Shown here: one piece after another, positions 1 through 10,987 of the stretch
Position numbering within the stretch: the first letter of the stretch is position 1
How the letters are laid out: each line of letters begins with the position of its first letter
NCBI GenBank assembly: GCA_032622095.1
Contig: CP136066.1
Coordinates: 134,385,917 to 134,449,916 of the forward strand
From: Siphonodentalium dalli
Lineage: Eukaryota > Mollusca > Scaphopoda > Gadilida > Siphonodentaliidae
Direction of reading: 5' to 3'
DNA length: 64,000 bases
Notes under the pieces: generated by a model
Seen by the model: only the letters and a program-made list of their open reading frames with translations
Databases searched by the model: none
Told to the model about the DNA's origin: nothing
Translations under genes and position numbers: made by a program

Positions 1-277
1 CAACTGATGCTCACAGCACTGCACAAATGAAATGCCTTTAATAGCAATAAGTTGATTACTACATTTCCATAGTGTGTGGACAGTGGTGGCCCAGGGTTTA
101 TCAACTCCCACATAGCTCTCTGGTTTCTGCTGTTTACAGACTTGTATCTCTCCAATGATAGCCTATTTATGCAATATTCAAGTGACATACCTGGTACAGT
201 CCCCTAATTTTATAATGGTCATCAATTTTATACTTTTTTTTATATTTTTCATTTAATCATGTTCCTATTATCTGTCT
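1..277. other. Unassigned AT-rich sequence
   Basis: No open frame with family features and no clear repeat boundary was seen. Confidence 0.4.
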
Positions 278-560
278 GTCTGTAGACACTTTACGCATAG
301 TGCAATAACTGAAACATTTATTATTCGATCGGAACCAAATTTTGTATACGTATTTCTCAGCCCAAAATACAGATCCCAGTTCGAATATGGGTTTGATCAG
401 AGTTTTTTTTGTGTGGAGTTAAGGCCCTTCTTAGATTTAGAATTCATGCATGCTGCAATAACTAAAAAAAAAAATTATTTGATCAAAAGCAAATTTGGTA
501 TGTGAGTTTCTCAGCCCAAAATAGAGATATAATTCAAATTTGGGTTTGATCAATTTTTTT
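278..560 (-). repeat. Fragment of core-repeat family S3
   Basis: About two diverged units of the repeat found at 38560-39433, here in the opposite orientation. It starts with a (CTGT)n remnant, followed by 'TGTAGACACTTTACGCA' and twice the phrase 'TTTCTCAGCCCAAAATA'. No coding content. Confidence 0.7.
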
Positions 561-594
561 TAAACAGAGTTATGTCTAATGGATTTTAGCGTCC

Positions 595-668
595 AAGCTG
601 AAAATAGCTAATCGCTATCTCATTTGCATGTATGGGCTAAACATCTGCTGATCGTGATCGGCCTCTCA
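595..668. repeat. Dispersed repeat with near-palindrome, partner at 36358-36425
   Basis: It contains 'AATAGCTAATCGCTATC' and the near-palindrome GCCGATCACGATCGGC (read on the minus strand). Both recur inverted at 36358-36425, so this is one end of a dispersed element. The rest of the element was not identified. Confidence 0.6.
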
Positions 669-2130
669 TCTTAATTTCTGGTATATGCCGACATGAACAA
701 ATTCTAATTACTATTTTTGGTTTTGTTGAAACTGTATTAGTCTCGGTCATCACATCAGACAGAGTATCTTTTTTATAAAGTAGCTCGCGACGACATATAC
801 ATTCTGACAGATTAATTACCGGTAAGCACCCATTCAATGCTTTGAAAGAGTGCATGGAAGTTTCGTCTATACACTAGCAAATTAAGTATGGTGGGTTTGT
901 GTGCGAAGTCACAGGACGTCATGTCATTTTGACATCATAAGAAATTGTGTCTATACTCGAATGCAAATATGCCCTTTGGGGACCATGGTCGATCTCAGTT
1001 TTTCTTTGACCAATCAGCGTGAAAGTTGGTGTCATCTTTTACGACACAATATAGGCCATTGGGAGTTCATTCGATAGTAGAAGTAGTGAGACCACTGGCA
1101 GAAAATCAAGGTTATTAAACAGACTTTGGCAATTTAATTAAATTCAGGCCTTGAATATTTTATTTTTTGGATTCGAGACTTTGAAGGCTGAACAAGAAAC
1201 CTGCTGCATGTAGCAGAAGTTTCCATGAAAACCAGCTTCTGATATTGGTTGGTTTAGATGCCACTGGATATCAGTCATGTGCATGAAATCCAGCCAGACC
1301 GCTGGTTATGAAGATTTTGCATTATTATATATACTAGGGGATTGCCAGCCAAAAATTACTATGACAAACATGACATGCAGGAACATCGTGTGAAGAATTA
1401 GCTTAAGCTGATACTTTAATTATTGCTAATTATCAGTGCCTCTGTCATTACCTCTGTGCACCAATTTTCCGAGCTGATAAACACTCTTTATTAATCATGC
1501 AATTTATCCGTGTCCCTTTAAGTCATCTAAGGTCTAAAGTGCCTATCACATGACATTCCCCTGGCCATGTGACCAATGTTTAAAATGTTCTTACATATAT
1601 TCTAAGCTGATAAGGAACGCTCTGTTTTGCTCATATATGCCCCTATAAATCGTCTGAGGTAAAAAATGAAGTGTGCCAAACATGACATGCAGGAAAATAT
1701 TGTCACCGCTGATAATTAATGGTACAAAGAAAGCCGGCAAACGGTGTTTTAATTGTTTGAGTTAAATAGGCTGAATTGTTTGGTGTTTTCAGATTTTCAT
1801 TAGTTCTAAACATTACCCCACAAGTTCAAGCTGAAGTTTACTGGGAAATAGTGTTATCTTAGTGGTAAAGACAGTTCAATTAGATCCATTACCGGTAGCG
1901 ACAAATGCGTGCACTGCACAGAGTATCCCCCACAAAGGTGGTTTTTATATATTTTCTGCAGTGACTTCATTCGAATACTCTTAATCCGGCCTGCGATGGT
2001 GGAACAAAACGTGAAGAGATTCTAAGTTGACTGAGATGAATTTTCACTCTAAGGGACATAACTCTACAACAAATGAATGGACAAAACCAGTTCCATATGG
2101 AAAGTCCTCCATGCATTCATACCATCCACT

Positions 2131-2131
<1 letters not shown>
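669..2131. other. No gene; diverged repeats only
   Basis: No supported exon. Around 1360-1400 and 1670-1700 the phrase 'AACATGACATGCAGGAA' occurs twice about 300 bp apart, flanked by similar 'AGCTGATAA' text, suggesting an old tandem repeat. The stretch near 1755-1805 is similar to 6950-7005. Confidence 0.45.

Positions 2132-2167
<36 letters not shown>
2132..2167 (+). repeat. Homopolymer run, 36 C
   Basis: An uninterrupted C tract that gives a spurious polyproline frame. Its length is likely to vary between individuals and sequencing reads. Confidence 0.95.
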
Positions 2168-2170
<3 letters not shown>

Positions 2171-2300
2171 CATGGTTGTTCATTACCATACTAAAGATCA
2201 CTCAAATCCGAGCTAGCTATGAAGACGAGAGCTTCAAAGTTGTTACAGACACACAGAACCCATTTCCATATCCTCACAAATATGAGAATAACTTTGGATT

Positions 2301-2716
2301 TTAACTACTGGTCCTGTCCACTGGGTGTGAGTTGAGTATAAGACGTCGGTGGTTAACTACTGGTCCTGTCCACTGGGTGTGAGTCGAGTATAAGACGTCA
2401 GGGGTTAACTACTGGACCTGTCTACCGAGTATGAGGTGAATATAAGACATCAGAGGTTAACTACTGGACCTGTCCACTGGGTGTGAGTTGAGTATAAGAC
2501 GTCAGGGGTTAACTACTGGACCTGTCTACTGAGTATGAGGTGAGTATAAGACGTCAGAGGTTAACTACTGGACCTGTCCACTGGGTATGATGTGAGTATA
2601 AGACATCAGAGGTTAACTACTGGTCCTGTCCACTGGGTGTGAGTTGAATATAAGACATCCGAGGTTAACTACTGGTCCTGTCCACTGGGTATGAGTTCAG
2701 TTTATAAGACAAAACA
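2301..2716 (+). repeat. 52-bp minisatellite, 8 copies
   Basis: Units start at 2301, 2353, 2405, 2457, 2509, 2561, 2613 and 2665, each opening 'TTAACTACTGG' and containing 'CCACTGGGTGTGAG' and 'TATAAGAC'. The period is exactly 52 bp with a few substitutions per unit and no indels. There are no variable spacers, so it is not CRISPR-like. Confidence 0.95.
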
Positions 2717-3312
2717 CAATTTATTCTCAATCATTCAAGAATTCAGTATTTTATTTCCTATTTTCTCCTCAGAAAATATGGTTTGGTTAATTACAATGAA
2801 AGACAAATTTTATATTAGACAAAAATATGATACACAATACATATCAAATAACCATAAAACACAATTAAAAATAAATACAAACATTTACACGAATTGGATG
2901 AATTGCAAGATGTTTTATGTTAACCCAAACTCAGATTGGAAGTAATTAATATAAAAGTTTTTAAGTGTTCGGAGCTTTACTAAATACTCATTGATGAGTA
3001 GTTCCCTCAGGAAATGCTCAGAAAATAAGTTCAACAAACAAATTATCTGAAAATTTCTCACCAATGAGTAGGAATCCTTTTGCACTTATATCATCTTTTT
3101 GTCATACTGTTGTCCACTAATTTATCCTGAACAACCCTCCAAATTAATAATAGACCATTCCTAGGTATACTTTTATAATGATGGGAGAATCCATTAAGTA
3201 AAGAAAGGGTTAAATCACTAATTGACTTGAGATCAACTCAAACTCAGAGAATAGGACTAGTGTGCGATATAAATTAGAATGAGATTAATTATTGTATAAA
3301 ATGGCCTGTATA
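2717..3312. other. Nothing recognised
   Basis: AT-rich sequence without a supported exon or clear repeat. Confidence 0.4.
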
Positions 3313-3527
3313 CAGTAATGCCCTAATTAATCGACTGCTTAACCACAGCAGAATTATGGGTAACTTTTCAGGATTTAGTCGGAAATATGGCTTGTTGCCA
3401 TTCATCAGAAAGCTCTCTCGGGGAGAGCTTTCCGATGAATGGCAACAAGCCATATTTCCGACTAAATCCTGAAAAGTTACCCATAATTCTTCTGTGGTTA
3501 AGCAGTCGATTAATTAGGGTATTACTG
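3313..3527. mobile_element. Foldback MITE, Tc1/mariner-like (copy A)
   Basis: A 215-bp near-perfect palindrome with termini CAGTAATGCCC and GGGTATTACTG, flanked by TA on both sides (3311-3312 and 3528-3529). A TA target duplication with a CAGT start fits the Tc1/mariner superfamily. The arms are about 100 bp with a very short loop, so RNA from either strand would fold into a long hairpin. Five copies occur in the window. No coding capacity. Confidence 0.88.
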
Positions 3528-5054
3528 TAATTATTTCTGAAATACTGGCAAAAAATATGAGATATTTGAATTTTACTGTTATAATAGACAGACTTGATAT
3601 ACAGAGAAGGTTGAATGATTCATTACTATAAAGCTGTTCTAAAGCCCTTCCCAGGGGATTAGCACATCAAGATGCAATTGAAAGAATATGGCTAGAAAAA
3701 AACCCATTATAAATATGCATACATAGTAGCATTATATTTGTAAAATAATTTCCAAAAAATTACAAATCTGAAAAATTACATATTAAATCATGATAATTTA
3801 CTTGGTGATACATGTAATACTATTCAACAAAGCAGAAATCTACACATAAAACGAGCCCTCATTAGTAACTTTTGCTGCTTAAATATCCAATCAGTTGTCT
3901 ATTAAAAAGTTAAGGTAACTTTCTGAAAGCAACTAAGCTGAATATCTTAATCTATGACCAAGATAAAGAGACAAATAGTTAAAACCTCTCCAAAGATCAT
4001 GAAAAAACATCATGAAACTTGAAAAAAGACAAAAAGATATTAATTTAGATTTACCAGTATTCATGAATAACAATTTTAGTCAAGCACTATTTTAGGTTTA
4101 CTTATTGACAGCACAAAATTACTGAGAGATCATTGGGTAGATGAGAAGAGCATATTCATGTTGACAGTTGAATTCTACCACAACCATTCATGACTATAAA
4201 ACACTTATTATTGAGTAGTTCACTTAGGGAATGTCAAGTAATAAGTTCAACAAATGGCCCAAGGTCGTTCATTGACATTATTATCTGAACATTCCCTCCA
4301 AAATGACTGAATACGAAGTCTTCTGAACTAGTATTACCAAGACACGCCTCCGAATTTGAATGTATACTGTTATAACTGAATAGGAGAATCCATTCAGTGA
4401 ATAAAGTTATAAATTTTAAATATTTTTGCTATTGACAATTAGAAAAGAGGGTTGCGCATCAAAGACAAACTAAGAGCGCCGTAACTCAGGTGAAATAAAT
4501 CAAACAAACCTGGTTTTCAAACTCGAATCATGATATTGTTGTGAAAGGTCCACATATCAAATATGAATGTGATAGGTTGACATTTGTAACTCGGTTAAAA
4601 AGGATTGGCCACCCACCCGCCAACCATCCCTCACCATATCAATAGTCGAGTTTTGATTAAAAAAATCTTGACTAAAAAAAACTATTACTGGGCTGTTTCT
4701 TCATCAAATGAAGACATTCTGTAGTGACAAACAATGATTTAATATAGCCAAATTCACCACCACAACTATGGGTGGCATCAACACATTGTTGATTTACTAA
4801 GTATGAATATGGATGACTTTTAGTCATTCCCTTATTTGTTTGGGATCAACTAAAATAAATTCAATAATGAATTGCAAATCTCTGTGAGAGTAGTTATTGA
4901 GCAATCCAGCATATCAAAACTGATAGGGATGTCCGAGGATTTCCAATTGAGATATTTGTCTGTTGTGATTGCTTTTCTCTTTCAGGACATGCTGGAGTAT
5001 ACAAAACTCTTATGATAAGAAAACATCAGCAGTGTGACAACATTGAGTAGCTGT
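3528..5054. other. No gene recognised
   Basis: No exon with family features. 'GAGTAGTTCNCTNAGGRAATG' phrases near 2995 and 4215 and 'GAGAATCCATT' at about 3186 and 4383 suggest an old repeat pair about 1.2 kb apart. Confidence 0.4.
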
Positions 5055-5209
5055 TAGGGATGGAAGATACAACTGGTGCACCGTTATAATGTATCCTATT
5101 AGGGCCATATAATATTACAATATGCCCAAATACTGCTTTTAACTGAATCGCGAACTGTGCATCGAGATACGTTATCATATCACAACATAAATCATATCTC
5201 CCATCCCTA
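5055..5209. mobile_element. Short hAT-like MITE
   Basis: A 155-bp element with inverted termini TAGGGATGGAAGATA and TATCTCCCATCCCTA. The termini resemble other hAT-like ends in the window, but a convincing 8-bp target duplication was not seen. The open frame across it is a by-product. Confidence 0.6.
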
Positions 5210-6625
5210 GTGAAAGTAGACATCAAACAGGTTGTGAGTGTCATGCATAGTAGGCAAAGTTGACAAATTAATCATCAAATTTTGGCACCAAGTAAAACAA
5301 AATTACTTAACTTTTATCAAATCATAATGACATATCTCTCCAAACATGTAGCAACTCGCTCCCTGATAACAAATGTTTTAGTGATTTGATGGAAAATCGT
5401 GGTGAATATCCAGAGCCGGAACCTACGTCATTATTTCAGGAAAATGTTGCCAGATATCACGCATATCAATTTCACATCAGTTATTCATGTACATTTCAAA
5501 GATATCAATCAGCAATCTTTGATTTGTTTCAAAGATTTTGGCATTCAAATTTCAGAACCACGAAAATTGGTGCACTTGAACACATATATCTTCTCAACAG
5601 TCATATTTATATGGGGATGAGATTCATAGTGAGCTAGTAAATATTGATACATAGCTCATTTGCTATCGTTTTAAGTTGAGATAATTTTTTTGATGACGAA
5701 AACAATGAAAACTCACTTCAATGTAAAACATCTTACCTCTTTTTTTGGAGCAAATTACAACGTAGGAGCTCGGCCCTGTTACCACCAATCTGAAATATAA
5801 CCCATGCTCAAACATCTGAATATAAACGTACACACATTAGATTCAACTGTTTTGAAGCAAAAAGAACAAGGTACACCAATAACTAGATCAACACATTTGA
5901 GGTATCGTTTGAAAATTTCAACAAATGATACACAATATTGTAGTATCTCTTCCTGGATTTTTATTAACAGATATGCATTCAAAAATGACCACCCTTACGC
6001 AGTGTCCAGATGCGGTTATTATTCAGGAATATAGCCCAAGGTTTCCTTGCTTTCTAACACCAACAGCGACATCAGAAAGATAAAACTGCAATTTTTAGTG
6101 TAACAAGAACAGTGCAGGTTGATATAGGTCGGAGGCTGCTATTACATCAAGGAGCGTTATCATTCTCAAAGTAAAAGGGATCAAAGAAATAAACACAAGG
6201 TACGAGGTAAGAGATTCAACATACCATGTTTCATCAAATTCTGTAGAATAGTATTCAAGTTATCATCCGGACAACAAACGTTTTTGACTGAAGGACGGAC
6301 ATACCGATGAACGGATACCGCTCATTTTAATAGTCCCCCTGAATTTTTTTGTTCACAGAACAAAAATGTCCACAGAATAATATTTACCAGCACTATTAAT
6401 ACCAGTATCTTGTACTCAGATAATATTAATCAGTAACTTGTGAAATACAGGCATAAATGTACCACTTATCTATCAGTTTCTATCACATTTTGATTTATGA
6501 GAGCATGAGGTGTGACAAATAATTTTTTCAAGTACTGTAAGTTCCTTTAAGGTATATTGGATGTAGTGACAATCAGTGACAAGAAACAATTTCTCAACAG
6601 TCAAGTATGGTAAGATGAAACTTGA
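5210..6625. other. No gene recognised
   Basis: AT-rich. Small overlapping open frames at 5386-5640 and 5779-6034 lie on both strands and lack any recognisable domain. A short 'GAAGGACGGACATACCGATGAACGGA' region near 6290 is a remnant of a hairpin/GGAC element end. Confidence 0.4.
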
Positions 6626-6870
6626 ACCATTCCATGACTGGAGCTTCCTGAAATTATGCAAAAACCCTGTGCCAATGCATTCTCTTGTATATGCCTCGCA
6701 TATATAAGAGATTACATTGGCCTAACAATATTTACCTTGACCATGTAAGCAAGTGCATTATCTTATATATTCGAGACTCCCAATGGGAGACTTGCTTGTA
6801 TAAGAGAATGCACTGGCAGTCCTGACAGAATCCTTAATGCTGCACTAGCAAAGCTCCCATCATGAAAGGG
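6626..6870. mobile_element. piggyBac-like MITE, uninterrupted copy
   Basis: Flanked by TTGA (6622-6625, diverged) and TTAA (6871-6874). The left terminus is diverged, while the right terminus reads CCCTTTCATGATGGGAGCTT outwards. A second copy (13279 to about 16841) has the left end TTAACCCTTTCATGACTGG. TTAA flanks with CCCTTT termini point to the piggyBac superfamily. The internal sequence has imperfect inverted repeats built on 'GCATTCTCTTATAT'. Confidence 0.75.
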
Positions 6871-7048
6871 TTAAAGTCTCAATTTCATTTGCAGTAAGGA
6901 AGGTTGACTTCCCAATGGCAAGTTGATAGTTATTGTCAAATAAACTGAAATTGAGCTGAAATTGTTTGGAGTGTTTTCAGTTTTTCATTAGTTCTATAAT
7001 AAACACTAATCCACATTGGAATGTTGTGGGTGACCCAATAATTAGAGC

Positions 7049-7248
7049 CTGCTCAATATCAAAGCTTTTGGGCCACTGGCCTTCAGTCATGATCCAAAAT
7101 ACACTTTCGGCTACATGTTACAAGATTACTTCTCTAAACAACTACACCGAGTTAGATATTGAGAAGTAATCTTGTAACATGTAGCCGAAAGTGTATTTTG
7201 GATCATCACTGAGGAAGGCCAGTGGCCGAAAGCTTTGATATTGAGCAG
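7049..7248. mobile_element. 200-bp foldback element
   Basis: Inverted arms of about 85-90 bp from 'CTGCTCAATATCAAAGCTTT' to its complement around a loop of about 25 bp. The arms match nearly perfectly. Target duplication not clear; class not assigned. Confidence 0.8.
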
Positions 7249-9669
7249 TTATTATATATTAAATGCTGACTAATCCACTTGTTGGGCTGAAATGCCATAC
7301 TTGAGTTTAAACAATTTTTTGTTCTCGTCACCTATTGCCATGACATCCAATAGAACTTAACTTACTCATGTACATAAGCTGAACCCACCTTTTCCTACCC
7401 GCTTCCTATGAGGATCAAACAAAATTCACATAAAACAAGAACATACATATTTTATACCCGGAATGGACTTCTCAAACGAAACTCAATTACAAGCAAGTTT
7501 CCAACAATTTTTGAAATTCAACAATGAAACTTCAGTTATCACCATTATCTTCATATCAATAAGCTGGTTAACAATGTAAGAATATTTCCTGAATGAGAAT
7601 CTTGAACCCAATATAACTAAAGATAGACAACCCAATATCCATAGAGGAACTAATCCAGGAGTAAATGGTGTTGATGGGGGTAGTTGTCATGTTTTATACA
7701 CAAAAAACAACAAGTCTTATGACATTGTCTGATGTAATGTAATCGTCCAGATTGTCCCTCAAAACAACCATGAGTTAATTCAACCGCCTTTTAATTTTAA
7801 GATCAATGTACAATCATGCGCATTTTCATTCTAGAATAAAAGAAATTCTTCTCTGGTAGCAGAAGAAAAAAATACTTTCAAGTTGAAGCAAACAATTACA
7901 CAGGCTTAAATCAATACAATCCAGTTCCACGTTTGATTTCCGGTTCGGGGTTATATCGTCCAGTTCGATTGCAGAAAATATGTCAAATTTTTATTCCATC
8001 AGTCATAATGGTTTTTCGTCACAAGAACACACCAACAATGATCTGATGATTGCCAGACAATTTAGTAATGGTATTAAGCTTCACAATTTTACTGGGTGCA
8101 CTCAGGATATGTTGATGAAAAACTTGTAAAAAATGTTGTATTACATTCAGTCATGTGATTTAATCGCTCTTGTCATGTGTATAAATCATAGAAATATCAT
8201 TTACATCTAAATTAACTCCGAAAATAGTTATCTTCCCTATAAACATGTGCGATATAAAACTCAGAAAGTTTGTGCTGATTGTTAGCGAGTGCGGGGAGCT
8301 GTATTTTTTATCGTATGCTTGCGAATTGCAATATATATTAGCTGGATTTTAACCCACGACTGGTACTACGGGTAACTTTGTCGACGTTTGAACTGATAAC
8401 AAGTGCAATGTAATACATGGTTTGCATTAACGTGGTGAGACTGCAGTCAAACACTGCGTGTGTGGCTTGTGTGCACGATTCCTCCCGTTTGAAATAATTT
8501 ATTCCTTGGGAGTCTCTGTAGACCCAGTAATGAGATCTTGTTTAAGTGAGACTGTGCTGGTGTAAATGCACATGGTGGGTATTTATGTATAAATGTTATA
8601 TTTACCCCATCAGCATTACTGCCTCAAATTTGAGCACTTTTTGAGGGTGCATTTCAGTTATTCAATGGTAATTTAGCACTATGCAATAAAATAGTCACTT
8701 TGTGGTAATTAAGGAAAACCTCTTTCAGGTTCTTTGTTGATTGACAATTGTTCATAATTTATGCAAACCGGAAATATGTGTATTCATAATATGCGATTAA
8801 TTCTCAATCCATTAAACTGAAAGAATAATCTCTCAAATAAAATATTTTTTACCCCCGAAGGAAAAAAAATTGTAATTTACAAGCGTTAATTCGGATAATG
8901 CATCTTTATTGAAGGTTTTCAATGAAGAAAACTATAGTGCCAATTCAATTTCATATAAGATCCAAATAGATATTTTAGATTTACATATCGTATTGTGTTG
9001 CTGATCTGTTCAGTTGTCCAAAAAAAATATGGAGGCCATCAGATGGTCTGAGAACAGTCCTGGATTAGACCATGCCATGGATGAACAACAATCCAAACAA
9101 GTATATAGGAGAATACAGTGGCAGAAGGTTATCATATGCAGATGAAACCTATGAGGTGAATAAAGTTAAACTAGAAGAAAAAAACATAAACCAAGTACTG
9201 TCATAGTCAGAACCAGGTGTTCAACTTAACACAATGGAGATACCAAGATATATCAACGTTTGGATTTATTCAGATAGTGTCCATAATATTATGCATTAGT
9301 ACCGGCACTTCAATTATTGTTTCTTCAAGTGTACTAAAATAAGTGAAATAGACCTTGAACTGTTCTTAAATTCTCGTGGATTTTGCTAGCAAGAATGAGC
9401 AGTTCATGCAATTAGTAAACTATCCATCAGTGTATGGTACTTTTTTTAAAACAACATATTGGCTAAGATATGAAATCATTACTTTTGTCAGCCTGATGAA
9501 ATACGTCTCCATCTTACTCACAAAACGTGTAAGAGTGGGTAAAGCTGGATTATTACCCTCTTTTATAGTCCAGATTTCCAAGTTAACCTTGTTATAAAAA
9601 TATTGAAAAACTTAATATTGCTATGATCTCAAAATTCATTGGTTGAGTACGTCAAATGAACTCAACCTA
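7249..9669. other. No gene recognised
   Basis: Long AT-rich intergenic sequence in the 3' flank of the ZFAND-like gene. No exon, tRNA or clear element boundary was seen. Confidence 0.4.
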
Positions 9670-9823
9670 CAGAAATGCCCAAAGTAATTGACCACTTAAC
9701 CACAGCAGAATTATGGGTAAGAGCTTTCCGATGAATGGCAACAAGCCATATTTCCGACTAAATCCTGAAAAATTACCCATAATTCTGCTGTGGTTAAGTG
9801 GTCAATTACTTTGGGCATTACTG
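9670..9823. mobile_element. Foldback MITE, Tc1/mariner-like (copy B, one arm shortened)
   Basis: Same family as 3313-3527, flanked by TA (9668-9669 and 9824-9825). The right arm is complete, but the left arm jumps from 'AATTATGGGTAA' straight to 'GAGCTTTCC', losing about 60 bp. It belongs to the subtype with termini followed by 'AAAGTAATTGACCACTT'. Confidence 0.88.
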
Positions 9824-10676
9824 TAGTTAGCTACCAAGATTTCGAAATGCACCACTTCCAATAAAAAAATTTTTTCTCTGAAACCAGTTTGAAGGCATGT
9901 TTGCATTGTTGATCCCATACAAACACAGGAAACATCTGCATTACAAATATATAATTTAAAAGTGTTTTAAAAGATAGATTTTCAATAAAAAATGTAGTTA
10001 TATTCTAAAAAAAATAGCTCCATTTTCTGTCCTGGTTCTTAGAAATTAATTGGAGAAAAAAAAACTATTTTCTAATGACAGAAGCTCCTGTTTAATGGTC
10101 TCTCAGAGTTACATTTATTATTTTACTCACTCTATAAAGAAAGTTCAGAAAAAAACAAACATTATGTATAAGCAACCACGTTTGAGCGCACCTTGTTCTG
10201 ACCATTTCATAGTATAACAACAAAAACAATATAACATAAAATGTTCAAACAACATTCCGTTCATATTAATGAACAGTTGTAGGCCAATATATGAGTAATG
10301 ACAAAGCACACAAAATACACCCATTGAAGAACTAAGTATGTTTATAGCCCTCTCAAGTCAACACACAATTGGGGCTGGCCAGGTAAGTAGTCCGCTAAAT
10401 GCTTCCCTGACTCCGCCCACATGAGTTGATCACTAAGTGAATAAGCTCCACAGTCAGAATGACATCACAGTTTCTCCACCACTGCAGAACACACACAAGT
10501 CAAACTGTGTGCAATTGTAAAATCATCAATAAAAGAAACATAAATATAACTCTTCTCTGGTTTAATAAACATCTGATAAACTTAATCTATAGTCTGTTTC
10601 ACCCCATTTAGCTCCATGTAATCATCACTCAATTTGGCTGCAACAAAAGAATCCCACAACTGTGATATTCCTATGG
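9824..10676. other. 3' flank of the ZFAND-like gene; possible 3' UTR
   Basis: Directly downstream of the stop codon. No element boundary was found. Part of it may be 3' UTR if a distal polyadenylation site is used. Confidence 0.35.
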
Positions 10677-10682
10677 TTTATT
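10677..10682 (-). terminator. Possible polyadenylation signal (AATAAA)
   Basis: A minus-strand AATAAA lies 35 nt after the stop codon of the ZFAND-like gene. It is the first such hexamer downstream. A 3' UTR this short would be unusual for ZFAND5/6, so later signals may be used instead; transcript data would decide. Confidence 0.3.
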
Positions 10683-10716
10683 GTTTTCTCACACTAAATA
10701 TTTCTCACTCAAGTTC

Positions 10717-10865
10717 TTAAATTTTATTTATTTTTTCACCAACAACAACTGGATTGTTTTTGCGGATCTGTTCCTGAGCCATTTCCTTATAATCAAAATT
10801 GCAGTCATGTTTATCAGAGTAACGGTGCAAGCTGCAATACAATCCTCCACAGCGACAAATAAAAC
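10717..10865 (-). CDS. ZFAND5/6-like: ZFAND5/6-like coding exon 4: AN1 end and stop
   Basis: The terminal coding exon completes codon 171 (Gly) and encodes residues 172-219, with a TAA stop at 10719-10717. The acceptor is TTGCAG (AG at 10867-10866). It supplies the remaining AN1 ligands: Cys174, Cys176, Cys181, His184, His190 and Cys192, within [19 protein letters not shown]. With Cys160 and Cys163 from exon 3 this gives the full C-x2-C-x10-C-x-C-x4-C-x2-H-x5-H-x-C pattern. The tail ends [16 protein letters not shown], very close to the family's conserved C-terminus. No frame damage is seen. Confidence 0.96.
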
Positions 10866-10987
10866 CTGCAATACAAGGGAAGGAATCAATATCCATGATT
10901 ATTAATTAGATATCACATTTTTGCATTGAGCGACCTATTATCGACCTCGGCTGATATCACTCCAAACTCGGCTGATAACTCACTAAA

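Noticed and set aside
2077-2304. Frame with a polyproline run
   Set aside because: It is produced by the C36 tract; no other coding feature.
2301-2716. Possible CRISPR array
   Set aside because: The repeats are contiguous without unique spacers and the DNA is clearly eukaryotic.
10681-10905. Plus-strand 74-codon frame over exon 4
   Set aside because: It is antisense to the AN1-encoding exon.
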